A DNA stretch of 53,351 bases, taken from positions 1 to 53,351 of the forward strand of contig JACOXZ010000001.1 of NCBI GenBank assembly GCA_016182105.1, given 5' to 3'. The stretch comes from Candidatus Liptonbacteria bacterium. GTDB lineage: Bacteria; Patescibacteriota; Minisyncoccia; UBA6257; 2-01-FULL-56-20. A model generated the notes under the pieces. The model was given only the letters and a program-made list of their open reading frames with translations. It had not been told where the DNA came from and did not search any database. Shown one piece after another: positions 17,799 through 27,215 of the stretch. How positions within the stretch are numbered: position 1 is the stretch's first letter; the number at the start of each line of letters is the position of its first letter. Position numbers and translations under genes: made by a program.

Positions 17799-18920
17799 CT
17801 AGGTCTTCAAAATTGGCATTAAGATATAAAGATAAAAAACGTCGCTTGGAGTCTTAAGAAGAGCGGGTTTGTTGTCTTCGCTGTTTAAGCCTAAAAAGAC
17901 CTCCCCTCCTCTTATGGCCTTGAGGCCATCAAGAAGGTGTCGCCAATTGAAGTTTGCCTCTTTAGCTTTGCCTTGAACTTTAGCTGTAAGAAAGTAGTGA
18001 TTTTCTCCAACTGTTTCATCAACCGACCAAACCTCAACGGTTTTTTTAGCTTCGGGCACCCGAATTTTTATTTCACTAAAACGGCTTCCGAAAATGCCGG
18101 CGAGTTTTAAGGCTGAAACCAATTCTTCTCTATTCACAACAATTTCTGAATCGAACTTCTTGGGGATAACCGCTGTATAATCAGGAAAGTTGCTGTCGAC
18201 TAAACGGGAAATAAATTCAAGATTTTCTGTTTTAAACAAAATCTGGTTTAGGTCGTGGTAAATTTTTAAAACTTCTCCTTCTTTTAAAATCCTTAGTAGT
18301 TCTTGGTTGGTTTTTAGAGGCACTAAAAGTTTAAAAGTGTTCTTGTGGTTGGTTTTAAATTGACTCGAGGGGATTGTTTTTTCGGCTAGGCGGAAGCTGT
18401 CTGTCGCCACAAGCTTAATATTCTCTAGAGAAAAATTAAAAAAGACGCTGTTTAGCTCTGGCCGAAGATCTGAAAATTGGGTGCCGACAACAACCTGGCT
18501 TAAAGCTTCTTTAAAAACTCCTGAGTCTATTTCTATAAATTCATTTTTGTTCTCATCTGAAATTTTGGGAATAATAGGAAAGTCTTCTGGAGCTAATCCT
18601 TGAATTAAAGCTTGGTAGTTGTCGGTTTTAATTTCAATACTGTTTTTATTTTTTTCAATATTTAAACGTTCGCTTTGAAGGTTGTTGATAAGATTTTGAA
18701 AAATTCCTAATGGAATAGTGGCATTTCCTTGTTCAATTATTTTTCCAGGTATCAAAAAACTTGCTGCGATCTCAAGATTGGTGGTGGTAAGTTTAATTCG
18801 ATTATCAGAAACATCAAAAAGAGAATGTTTTAATATTGGTAAATTTAAATTTTCTCCACTCGCGCCAGAAATTATTCCCAAACCCTCCTTTAAATTACTT
18901 CGAACAATTACTACTTTCAT
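17799..18920 (-). CDS. dnaN: DNA polymerase III beta subunit (sliding clamp)
   Basis: 373 aa; next to dnaA; LVATDSFRLAEKTI clamp motif; C-terminal YILMPI-type pattern. Confidence 0.92.
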   Translation of the reverse strand: MKVVIVRSNLKEGLGIISGASGENLNLPILKHSLFDVSDNRIKLTTTNLEIAASFLIPGKIIEQGNATIPLGIFQNLINNLQSERLNIEKNKNSIEIKTDNYQALIQGLAPEDFPIIPKISDENKNEFIEIDSGVFKEALSQVVVGTQFSDLRPELNSVFFNFSLENIKLVATDSFRLAEKTIPSSQFKTNHKNTFKLLVPLKTNQELLRILKEGEVLKIYHDLNQILFKTENLEFISRLVDSNFPDYTAVIPKKFDSEIVVNREELVSALKLAGIFGSRFSEIKIRVPEAKKTVEVWSVDETVGENHYFLTAKVQGKAKEANFNWRHLLDGLKAIRGGEVFLGLNSEDNKPALLKTPSDVFYLYILMPILKT

Positions 18921-19044
18921 TAATAATAAATAAAATTTATAGTTATTAGTTTATATATAAGTTTTTGTGGAAAAGTTTTTAGCGCTTTAATTTTACTTAT
19001 TAATAAAAAGAAAAATATTTTTTACCTGGGAATTTTTTGTGAGT
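18921..19044. other. AT-rich dnaA-dnaN intergenic region (possible unwinding region)
   Basis: Strongly AT-rich, with TTTTTGTGGAAAA (reverse TTTTCCACAAAAA, near a DnaA box). Confidence 0.4.
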
Positions 19045-20400
19045 TTAATCTTTATAAATCATATCCCGAATAAGAATAATTTTTTGATTTAAAGATGAAT
19101 TTTTATTTATTTCTTGGTTAATTTTATCATAAGCGTGAATGGCGGTCGTATGATCTCTCCCCAACTTTTCACCAATATACGGATATGACATTTCCAAAAT
19201 ATCACGAAGAAGGAAGGCCACAATCTGCCTCGGCTCAACCACTTGTTTTTTTCTAGACCTTCCTAAAATATTTTCAGTTGAGATGTTGTAAAACTCACTC
19301 ACCGCCTTTATTATCTGGGCGTCGCTTACCCTCCGAGATAGATTTTGAGCTGATTTTTCAATGATTTCCTGGGCGATTTTTTCAGTTATATCCACCCCTT
19401 TTCTTTCTTGATAAAAAAGGATTTTATTTAAGACCCCCTCAAGCTCTCTTATATTTTTCTTGATGCGGTTTGCGATAAGTTCGATAACCACCTGGTTTAA
19501 GTCGCGGTTCAGCCCCTGAAGTTTGCTTTTAATAATCGCCACCCGCACTTCGTATTCTGGATAGCCAATATCCACAATTAATCCCCCCCCAAAACGTGAG
19601 CGAAGCCGTTCCTCGAGGGTGGGGATGGCTTGCGGAGGGCGATCAGAGGAGATGATTATTTGTTTATTGCCCTCATACAGCGCGTTAAAGGTATGGAAAA
19701 ATTCTTCTTCAGTTTTTTCTTTGCCGCCGATAAACTGAATATCATCAATAATCAAAACATCGACATCGCGATATTTTTTCTTGATGTCCTCCATTCTCTT
19801 ATTTCTAATTCCCCAAACAATATCACTCGTAAATTTTTCCGAAGAAACATAGCGCGGCCTAAATTTGCCGGGATACTGAGCCCCCACAGCATTGCCGATG
19901 GCCTGAATGAGGTGAGTTTTTCCTAAGCCCACTCCACTGTAAACAAAAAAAGGATTGTATTTTAAGCCAAGTTCTTTGACAATAGACGAGGCGCCGGCAT
20001 AAGCCAGTTCATTTGAAGGGCCAACAATAAATGAATCCAAAGTGTAGCGTGGATTCAGGTTGGTTTCTGGATCGATTTTGAAATCAAGGCTGATGCGGTT
20101 TTCAAAACTCATTAGATCTTGGGCTAAGTCCTTTTTCGTGGCAGTTTTGGGATTACTGCTTACGACCACAAACTTCAGATTCTTTGCGCTGCTGTCAAAG
20201 TTTCTGATTATTCCCAAGAGGTTTTTTTGATATTTATTTTCAATCCACTCTTTGGCGAAGTTGTTGGGGAGGCCAATATAGAAAGTGCCGTCTTTTTTAT
20301 CGATAAGCCGGCTGTTTTTAAGCCAGGTAGCGAAGTTAGCTCTCGAGATTTGAACCTCCATTTCGCCTAAAATTGATTGCCAAAGTTGTTCTAACTCCAT
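19045..20400 (-). CDS. dnaA: Chromosomal replication initiator protein DnaA
   Basis: 451 aa; NPFFVYSGVGLGKTHLIQAIGN, VLIIDDIQFI, GRDHTTAIHAYDKI. Confidence 0.96.
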   Translation of the reverse strand: MELEQLWQSILGEMEVQISRANFATWLKNSRLIDKKDGTFYIGLPNNFAKEWIENKYQKNLLGIIRNFDSSAKNLKFVVVSSNPKTATKKDLAQDLMSFENRISLDFKIDPETNLNPRYTLDSFIVGPSNELAYAGASSIVKELGLKYNPFFVYSGVGLGKTHLIQAIGNAVGAQYPGKFRPRYVSSEKFTSDIVWGIRNKRMEDIKKKYRDVDVLIIDDIQFIGGKEKTEEEFFHTFNALYEGNKQIIISSDRPPQAIPTLEERLRSRFGGGLIVDIGYPEYEVRVAIIKSKLQGLNRDLNQVVIELIANRIKKNIRELEGVLNKILFYQERKGVDITEKIAQEIIEKSAQNLSRRVSDAQIIKAVSEFYNISTENILGRSRKKQVVEPRQIVAFLLRDILEMSYPYIGEKLGRDHTTAIHAYDKINQEINKNSSLNQKIILIRDMIYKD

Positions 20401-20407
20401 CGGCTTA

Positions 20408-20435
20408 ATTGTATTTTCTATTTTACTCTAGTCAA
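20408..20435 (-). promoter_or_regulatory. dnaA promoter, probably leaderless
   Basis: Minus strand TTGACT, 16-bp spacer, TACAAT, ATG 7 nt after the -10 box. Confidence 0.55.
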
Positions 20436-20477
20436 ACAAGGCCCAGCGGCTTAGGAATGGGGACGAACTGTTCACAA

Positions 20478-20607
20478 CCCCGTCACCTTAGAAAGATCGC
20501 GTTTTTCACAACGCTTTTTGCCAAAATATAGCTGTCGTATTTTTAATCTGATTTGCGAATGAAGGACGTCCACTCAAGAAAAACGGCTGGCGCTCACATC
20601 TTTCTAA
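20478..20607. repeat. Inverted-repeat cassette family B, copy 1 (incomplete right arm)
   Basis: CCCCGTCACCTTAGAAAGA ... AAGAAAAACGGCTGGCGCTCACATCTTTCTAA, shared with 46545-46648. Confidence 0.85.
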
Positions 20608-20612
20608 ATTTA

Positions 20613-20692
20613 CCCCGTTACATCCAGAAGATTCTAGACTTCAGGTTGGAGAAGAATGACGTAATCGGATCAACAGTTGGGATGTAACGGGG
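20613..20692. repeat. Inverted-repeat cassette family C
   Basis: CCCCGTTACATCC (20613-20625) / GGATGTAACGGGG (20680-20692), 13-bp perfect. Confidence 0.8.
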
Positions 20693-20700
20693 GTTAAAAT

Positions 20701-20728
20701 TTGTGTAAACGGAGAATAGTGATAGAAT
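20701..20728 (+). promoter_or_regulatory. rpmH promoter candidate, probably leaderless
   Basis: TTGTGT, 16-bp spacer, TAGAAT, ATG 6 nt after the -10 box. Confidence 0.45.
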
Positions 20729-20734
20729 TGGGAA

Positions 20735-20869
20735 ATGTCGGTTACTTATCAACCTAAAAAGAGAAAGCGCAGCCGCACGCACGGCTTTAGAGCCCGGAAG
20801 CGAACTCCCGGCGGCCGCAAGGTTCTGAGCAAACGCAGGAACAAGGGCCGGAAAAAGCTTATTCCTTGA
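20735..20869 (+). CDS. rpmH: 50S ribosomal protein L34
   Basis: [44 protein letters not shown]; absent from the ORF track because it is short. Confidence 0.96.
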   Translation: MSVTYQPKKRKRSRTHGFRARKRTPGGRKVLSKRRNKGRKKLIP

Positions 20870-20876
20870 AATTTTT

Positions 20877-21191
20877 GTGGTAAAGAAAAAATTTCGGTTT
20901 TCGGTCGCCGATTTTCCGAAGCGGGCGCCGGCAATTTTCTCTTGCAGCTCTTTTATTATGAAATTTCGAGACAATGGCCTTAGTCATAACCGCTTCGCCA
21001 TCTTGATTAGCAATCACTCGGAAAAATCGGCCGTCCGCCGCCATTTTTGGAAGAGACGGTTTCTTGATCAATTAAAAAGCTGGCCAGATTTGGGGAAAGA
21101 TTTTTTAGTCATTACCTCTTCTAAGATAAAAAGCTTTACACCTGATAATTTAAAAATAGAACTTCAAAAGGTTTTAGAAAAATTAAAATGA
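20877..21191 (+). CDS. rnpA: Ribonuclease P protein component
   Basis: 104 aa between rpmH and yidC; RFAILISNHSEKSAVRRHFWKRRFLDQL. Confidence 0.85.
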   Translation: MVKKKFRFSVADFPKRAPAIFSCSSFIMKFRDNGLSHNRFAILISNHSEKSAVRRHFWKRRFLDQLKSWPDLGKDFLVITSSKIKSFTPDNLKIELQKVLEKLK

Positions 21192-21904
21192 GTTATCTTT
21201 ACAATCTAATTCTTTATCAGCCGCTCTTGAACACGCTAATTTTTTTCTATCAGAAGATTTCTTTTAACGATCTTGGAATTGCGATCATTCTTCTCACTAT
21301 TTTAATTCGGCTGATCCTCTTCCCGATTTTCCAAAAAAGCGCGCGACATCAAATGGTTATGCAGAAGCTCCAGCCTAAGCTCAAAAAAATCCAGGAAGAC
21401 CACAAGCACGACCGCGAGCGCCAGGTTAAGGCGACCATGGAGCTTTACAAGGACCACAAAATCAATCCTTTTTCCGGATTTTTTCTTCTACTTGTTCAGC
21501 TGCCGGTCTTGATCGCGCTCTATCAAATTTTCTTAAATATTTCCAAACCCGAGGCTTTCGCCGGAAAATTTTACAGTTTCATTGAGGCCCCGGCCAACCT
21601 CGGGACGACTTTCTTGGGCTTGATTAATTTAAGCGAGAAGAGTATTCTAATGGTGGTTTTGGCAGCAATCGCCCAGTATTTTCAAGGCAAGCTCGCTCTC
21701 CCCAAAAATCAAAGTGAGAGTCAGGATAAGGCGGCGAAGCTCGGACGCCAGATGGCAATTATAGGGCCGATTATAACCATAGTTATATTCATCAATTTAC
21801 CATCAGCCGTCAGCCTCTACTGGCTTACCACTTCAATCTTTTCTGTTTTTCAACAAATGTTAATCAATCGTAAGTTAAATGGAAAATCAGAAAATATTCA
21901 TTAA
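21188..21904 (+). CDS. yidC: YidC/Oxa1 membrane protein insertase
   Basis: 238 aa; LGIAIILLTILIRLILFPIFQKSARHQMVMQKLQPKLKKIQEDHK, NLPSAVSLYWLTTSIFSVFQQ. Confidence 0.93.
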   Translation: MSYLYNLILYQPLLNTLIFFYQKISFNDLGIAIILLTILIRLILFPIFQKSARHQMVMQKLQPKLKKIQEDHKHDRERQVKATMELYKDHKINPFSGFFLLLVQLPVLIALYQIFLNISKPEAFAGKFYSFIEAPANLGTTFLGLINLSEKSILMVVLAAIAQYFQGKLALPKNQSESQDKAAKLGRQMAIIGPIITIVIFINLPSAVSLYWLTTSIFSVFQQMLINRKLNGKSENIH

Positions 21905-22355
21905 AAAACTACTGGAACTCATGGGTTTTAAAGATTTTAGAGTAGAGGTGGAAGGCTCTCCAGAGCGCGGCCTAGTTTTTATTTACGATCAGCCCACGCT
22001 CATCAAAGAAAATCTGCCCGTGCTCGTTCAAGATTTTAACCATTTAACGAGGCTTCTCGCCAAACGTCTGAACCAGCCAGCAGTTTTTTTTGACGTCAAC
22101 AACTACCGCAAGGAGCGGGAAAATTTAATTGTTGAACTCGCGAGGGCCGCTGCCAAAAAGGTGATCGTGACCGGCGAGGATATTTCGCTCCCAGCCATGA
22201 ATTCTTATGAGCGGCGATTGGTTCACTCGGCCCTGGCAGTCCATCCCGAAGTTACAACCGAAAGCGTGGGCGCCCTCCGCGGTCGCTACGTGATAGTTAA
22301 GCTCATTCGCGAGAACGAGCCAGAAGCTCCGTCTGAACCCCCCCTGCTTAGTTAG
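21879..22355 (+). CDS. Jag/KhpB R3H-domain protein
   Basis: 158 aa; FFDVNNYRKERENLIVELARAAAKKV...MNSYERRLVHSALAVHPEVTTESVG. Confidence 0.85.
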   Translation: MENQKIFIKKLLELMGFKDFRVEVEGSPERGLVFIYDQPTLIKENLPVLVQDFNHLTRLLAKRLNQPAVFFDVNNYRKERENLIVELARAAAKKVIVTGEDISLPAMNSYERRLVHSALAVHPEVTTESVGALRGRYVIVKLIRENEPEAPSEPPLLS

Positions 22356-23520
22356 AAAGGGAGATTGAGTAAAGACGATTATCGTAGCGATTTACAAAAT
22401 AGAGGCGACCGAGAAAGACCTTGAGATTATCGGCGTCAAAGTTTTTCGTAAGATCAGAGAAACGTATTTTCACACTGCCGTTAGTTAAATCTATTTCGTA
22501 GAAGTCGTCAGAGGTAAAGATTGCTTTCTTTTGGTAAGCATCGGGTAAAACAGTGGAAGAAAGTTTTTGTTGATCGCGCGGCACGGCGCAGTTTAATACA
22601 AAAGTTGAGGTTGAAATTTTTGCCCCGCCAAAAATGCACTTAGAAGGAAATGTTATAAAGTTCAATCGGTTAATAAGATTGCCATTTTTATCAACCAAAC
22701 TAAGTCGCCCCCCTTTGTTATTTAGATTACTTACAGACATAAGGCTTCGGCCGGTCGCTCTGTCCCACAAAAATTCAAGCCCGAGCTGATCTTGAATAAT
22801 GGTAGTAAGAGTATTTTTCTGGATATCAAAGAGCCAAGAACTGCTTTTCCAAAAAGCGCTGTTTTTTTCTTTAAGTAATATTTCTTGAGGACCGATCCAG
22901 AGTGGAATTATGTCCTCAACCCCCATTTTCAAGAGCTCTTGCGGTTTTGATTTAGGGTCTCCGATGTCAGTAATAGTAAGAAATTTAAAACCGGCTTTAA
23001 GGCTAAAATAAGCTATTTTATAGCTCGTCGGCGACCAGGAGGCTGATTCAAATTTTAAGTCCAGCGACTGCCAAGACTTTGTTTGGATATCGAAAATACT
23101 TATTTGCGGATCTTTGCGGTCGCCGAATATAGCGAGAATTTTCTGGCCGTCGTAAGAGAAAGAGGCGCTAATTAGATTTTGGATGGCAGTTGAGCTAAGT
23201 ATTGATGATCCGCTTTTTGTGATTTTAACGATCTGGCCATCCGGCTCTATAAGGGTAAGATTGTTTTGGCTGTCAAGAAAGTAGTCGCGAATTGGATTCT
23301 GGCTCGCGAGACTCAATTTTTGGCCGGGCGGAGGAGTAAGCGTTGGCGGCGTGGTTGGAGTAGGAGAAGTAGTGTCGGGTGGGAGATTCGCCTCGGGCGC
23401 AGTAGTTTCGGGGAGCCCTATCCCTTCTGGTGCGCTGCTTCGATAGCGCAAGAGATAGCCGATTCCTATGACCGCAACCATAATAACTAGAGCGCCGAAG
23501 ATAAAAAGAAAGCGTTTCAT
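22348..23520 (-). CDS. Membrane-anchored beta-propeller-like hypothetical protein
   Basis: 390 aa; N-terminal TM, Pro/Thr linker, repeated WD/TolB-like blades (SFSYDGQKILAIFG, SWSPTSYKIAYFS). Confidence 0.6.
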   Translation of the reverse strand: MKRFLFIFGALVIMVAVIGIGYLLRYRSSAPEGIGLPETTAPEANLPPDTTSPTPTTPPTLTPPPGQKLSLASQNPIRDYFLDSQNNLTLIEPDGQIVKITKSGSSILSSTAIQNLISASFSYDGQKILAIFGDRKDPQISIFDIQTKSWQSLDLKFESASWSPTSYKIAYFSLKAGFKFLTITDIGDPKSKPQELLKMGVEDIIPLWIGPQEILLKEKNSAFWKSSSWLFDIQKNTLTTIIQDQLGLEFLWDRATGRSLMSVSNLNNKGGRLSLVDKNGNLINRLNFITFPSKCIFGGAKISTSTFVLNCAVPRDQQKLSSTVLPDAYQKKAIFTSDDFYEIDLTNGSVKIRFSDLTKNFDADNLKVFLGRLYFVNRYDNRLYSISLSN

Positions 23521-23538
23521 GTTTTTATGTTTTTGGAA

Positions 23539-24219
23539 CTAAATGCATTGGCATGTTGCAGCTCCACCCGAGCCTCGGCAGACTCCTGAACCAGGAGCGC
23601 ACGAAAGGGAGCTTACTCCGCCGCAATCAGCAGCTGTCACACAGCTTTGTCCCTGTGGCGTCGGGGGTGGCGGAGTAGGTTCGCTACACCCGCATACATT
23701 AACGGCAGCGCCGCTTCCTAGCGTTTGTGGCACACATACAGGGGTTTGATTCTGGCCGCAGAAAAGACTGGGGCAGTCACCGCTATCCTGGCATTCGTCA
23801 GTTCTTTCTTCTTGCTCTCCCCCTCTAAGCCTGTATTCTTCTCCGATCTTAAGACTTAAATCAGTTAGTTCCGGGTTTATGGTATTTAATATTATATAAG
23901 CGCCAGCCAAGAGAAGCAGGCCGAGGAGCGCCTGCTTGACCCATTCTTTACCTTCGTTTTGGCCACTGGGATTCCCAGCCGCTAAAGTATAGACAATCGC
24001 GCCGTAGACAATCGCCCCAAATGCAAGGAGTCCGGAAATACCGAGAGCAAGTAAGTAGATTTGATTCACAATCTCGCCAGGAGGAGTGTGGGTGCCCGGC
24101 GCCGGAGAAGTTATAAGTCTAGGATTAATTTCAACAGCCGAGACCTTGCCTTGGCCGCCCAGAAAAATATACGCCGATAATCCCAAAAGCAAAAAAGAAA
24201 ATATTAATATCTTCCTCAT
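23539..24219 (-). CDS. TrbC/VirB2-like pilin-type protein with Cys-rich C-terminal modules
   Basis: 226 aa; signal peptide, two TM segments, then two Cys-rich modules (CQDSGDCPSLFCGQ..., CVTAADCGGVSSLSC...). Confidence 0.6.
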   Translation of the reverse strand: MRKILIFSFLLLGLSAYIFLGGQGKVSAVEINPRLITSPAPGTHTPPGEIVNQIYLLALGISGLLAFGAIVYGAIVYTLAAGNPSGQNEGKEWVKQALLGLLLLAGAYIILNTINPELTDLSLKIGEEYRLRGGEQEERTDECQDSGDCPSLFCGQNQTPVCVPQTLGSGAAVNVCGCSEPTPPPPTPQGQSCVTAADCGGVSSLSCAPGSGVCRGSGGAATCQCI

Positions 24220-24896
24220 TTTTTAAAAGTTAGGACTAGGTTTTTTCTCGCAAACTCTTGGATATTTTGAACGTTTCTTATAATGAGATCAACGTTAAAA
24301 ATGCTTCCCAAGGCGGGTTCAGAGCCAAAGTTTATATTAAGCTCGTCCTGGTTCTTAGTTGAACTTGCCTTTTGACCATTAACGCTCCATAAGAATGTTA
24401 GCCTTGAGGCAATCGGGACGTTAAAGAAAAACGGTTTACCTTTCATATCGAGCCGTTGGCTCGAGAAATTGTTATCTTTAAGCGGCAGCTCAATCACGGC
24501 TTCAGGGCTCACGATAGGAATCTCCACTGTTTTTATTAGTATATCGTTTTTGTAATTCGGAAACTGTACCCTAAGAGATTGAATTCCAGCTATAACATCT
24601 TTAGCTATGAATCGCACTGATTGAACGCCGACACTGTTGCTTATGAGTTCGTCGTCCAGATACCAATAAATTATCTGACGCGAGAGATCCGCTACTTTCC
24701 CGTTATCTACAACGAAAACCGAAGCCGCAATAGGCGACATCGCTGAAGGAAAGGCTTTTCCAGGGAAGTCAGAAGGAACATAGACTTTGGTGCTCCAAGT
24801 GATGAAGATTTGAGGTTCGGTTCGCTGGGCCCAAATTATTCCCGGACTTATTATTAATAAACTTAGAGCAAGGGCAAATAGATTAGCTTTTTTCAT
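24216..24896 (-). CDS. Exported hypothetical protein of T4SS-like locus
   Basis: 226 aa; signal peptide; overlaps the next gene by 4 nt. Confidence 0.6.
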   Translation of the reverse strand: MKKANLFALALSLLIISPGIIWAQRTEPQIFITWSTKVYVPSDFPGKAFPSAMSPIAASVFVVDNGKVADLSRQIIYWYLDDELISNSVGVQSVRFIAKDVIAGIQSLRVQFPNYKNDILIKTVEIPIVSPEAVIELPLKDNNFSSQRLDMKGKPFFFNVPIASRLTFLWSVNGQKASSTKNQDELNINFGSEPALGSIFNVDLIIRNVQNIQEFARKNLVLTFKK

Positions 24897-24902
24897 ACTG
24901 TT

Positions 24903-25475
24903 TTATACTGTGTTTTGGTTTGAATTTGACTCTGGGAATTCTTCCATTACCTCTTTTAATTTTTCCAGAGGTTCTTTAGGAACGCCAAAGGCTTCTTCCG
25001 AAACCTCGGTTTCGGCGCTCACTGCTTCGTCGGCAACGACTTCTCTTGCGCCAAGCGTTGCTTCTCTGGCTGCGAGCCTTTCGCCAGTAGCAACTGTGGT
25101 TCTCGCGCCGGCGGCAACAAGAGCAGCTGTTCCCGTAACTCCGGCTATTTTTGTGATAGCCCCGGCAGTCTTAGGATGATTAGCGAGATAAATAGTAACC
25201 ATTATAGTAGCTGTTTGGGCGAACGGAAGTCCTATGAGGTCAACTAAGCTGCCGGCTGAAAACCAAAGCCCCCTCACCCCTTTCATTATAAGCCATAATT
25301 GGATGAGAGCCCAAGCTAAAAAACTGAACGCTTTAGTTCCCAGGATAACAATCTGGCCGATTATAGGTATCCCAAAAATCAGCATTCCGAAAATGTCGCC
25401 AACGTCACTCAAAAAAACGATTATTATCATTAAAATCGCTTCTGGCAACTGAATTTTCTTTTCTTCCTCCTCCAT
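24903..25475 (-). CDS. Polytopic membrane hypothetical protein of T4SS-like locus
   Basis: 190 aa; multiple hydrophobic helices, acidic C-terminal tail. Confidence 0.6.
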   Translation of the reverse strand: MEEEEKKIQLPEAILMIIIVFLSDVGDIFGMLIFGIPIIGQIVILGTKAFSFLAWALIQLWLIMKGVRGLWFSAGSLVDLIGLPFAQTATIMVTIYLANHPKTAGAITKIAGVTGTAALVAAGARTTVATGERLAAREATLGAREVVADEAVSAETEVSEEAFGVPKEPLEKLKEVMEEFPESNSNQNTV

Positions 25476-25487
25476 TATTATTTAAAT

Positions 25488-27215
25488 TTAAACCTTAACC
25501 TCGCCCTTTTCCTCGAGAAGTTGTTCGGGGCTCGTGGTGATGACCTTGTCTTCAAAAAAAGAGGAAATATTTTGGATGGCCACATGCTGGCGGCCGGCAA
25601 AGAAAAGCCCGGTGCCCACCGCGGCTCCCAAAAGCAGATTCTTCTCCGCGTCGGTTAAGTTGAAAGCTTTGGCGACGACGTCAATCGTGGCCGGCGCTTG
25701 CTTCAAGAGGAGCTGGAGCGAGGAATTGGTGATAATCGGCCGGCCAAATGGCGAACGCAGGAAGTCCTCAACGTCTTGGGTGATGGTTGAGACGCCAAGA
25801 TAGTATTTTCTCGCCCGTTTTACTAAACCAAAGAGGAAACTCGCGCTGTCCTCGTATTTCATCATCCACCAGGCCTCGTCAATGATGAGCAGTCTTTTTT
25901 TGAGCCGAGCGCGGATCAGATTCCAGATGAAGTTCAAAATGATATACATTGCAATCGGCCGGAGCTCGTCTTCCAAATCGCGAATTGAGAAGACAATGAG
26001 ACGATTATTGATATCAATATCAGTAGGTTTGTTCAAAAATCCGGCAAAACTGCCTTTGGTGTATTTGTAAAGCCGTTCAGCCATTGCCCGGCCGCCCTCG
26101 ATGTTCCGAAGAACGGTTTCCAAATCTTCAAGAAGCGGGGCCGCCGCCTTAGAGAAGTCTTCGTTTGGGGTGATCTCCCGAGAGGCATAGGTTTCGGTGA
26201 TCGCCCGATCTAAAAGTGCGTCTTCCTCTACAGAGAGTTTGCCGAGCATGAGCTTCAAGAGCCCTGCCATATTCACGATGTGCGAGCGTAAGACATCGCC
26301 TGGGTTTTCGTTTTCCGGAACAAGCGGAATGTCAAAGGGATTGATGTGGTTTTCCGAGGAGAGAGAAATATTAAAGAAGCTGCCGCCAAAGCTGTCGGCC
26401 AAGCGCTGGTACTCGTTTTCCGGATCAATGATCAAAACATCCACGCCAAACATAAGCGTTCGGATAACTTCTAGTTTAGTGGCGTAGGATTTTCCCGAGC
26501 CTGACTTCGCAAAAACCACCTGGTTCGCGTTCTCTAAGGAGAAGCGGTCGAAAATTATGAGGTTATTGTTGTGGCGATTGATGCCGTACATAATGCCCTG
26601 GTTTGAGGTAAGGTCTTCGGAGACAAACGGAAAAAAGGAGGCCAAAGGCCCGGAATTCATAGGCGTTGTAATTGAGATCTCGTCCTGGGCCAAAGGCATA
26701 ATTGAAAGAATGCCTTGAAGCTGCTGGAAAAGAGCCGGCTTCATATAAATCAACTTCCCTTCCATAAGAGAATTTACCCTATGTTCAAGTTTGGAAAGTT
26801 CTTCTAGATTATCCGCGTAGATCGTTAGATAGACGCCGACCGAAAAAAGCTTTTCTTGGGATTGCTGGAGTGTGTCCCGCAGGGACTCCACGTCCTGAAG
26901 CGCGGTCTCAAGAAGCGGGTCGCGGACCAGGCCTTTCTCCTGCTGTTCCATAATTTGGGCTTCAAGCTGGCCGGTTTTTTTGCGCAGATTCTTGAGGGCC
27001 GTGCCAGTTTCCATCGGGTTTATAAAAATCGAAATATCAAAGAGATTCGGCAGGTTGATCAGAGGCTCGGACCAGCCGGTTGAAAGATAGCGGGGATAGG
27101 AAAGGATAAAAAGGTTTTTGGCCACCTTGTCCCCGATCTTTACGTAGTTCGAATTAACCTCAAGTCCTGCCGGCGCGATTATCTTCTTTATATTTTTGAA
27201 ATCACCGTTTGACAT
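25488..27215 (-). CDS. VirB4/TraC-like secretion ATPase, ATPase domain
   Basis: 575 aa; Walker A VFAKSGSGKSYATKLE, VDVLIIDPENEYQRLA, LLIIDEAWWMM. Confidence 0.88.
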   Translation of the reverse strand: MSNGDFKNIKKIIAPAGLEVNSNYVKIGDKVAKNLFILSYPRYLSTGWSEPLINLPNLFDISIFINPMETGTALKNLRKKTGQLEAQIMEQQEKGLVRDPLLETALQDVESLRDTLQQSQEKLFSVGVYLTIYADNLEELSKLEHRVNSLMEGKLIYMKPALFQQLQGILSIMPLAQDEISITTPMNSGPLASFFPFVSEDLTSNQGIMYGINRHNNNLIIFDRFSLENANQVVFAKSGSGKSYATKLEVIRTLMFGVDVLIIDPENEYQRLADSFGGSFFNISLSSENHINPFDIPLVPENENPGDVLRSHIVNMAGLLKLMLGKLSVEEDALLDRAITETYASREITPNEDFSKAAAPLLEDLETVLRNIEGGRAMAERLYKYTKGSFAGFLNKPTDIDINNRLIVFSIRDLEDELRPIAMYIILNFIWNLIRARLKKRLLIIDEAWWMMKYEDSASFLFGLVKRARKYYLGVSTITQDVEDFLRSPFGRPIITNSSLQLLLKQAPATIDVVAKAFNLTDAEKNLLLGAAVGTGLFFAGRQHVAIQNISSFFEDKVITTSPEQLLEEKGEVKV

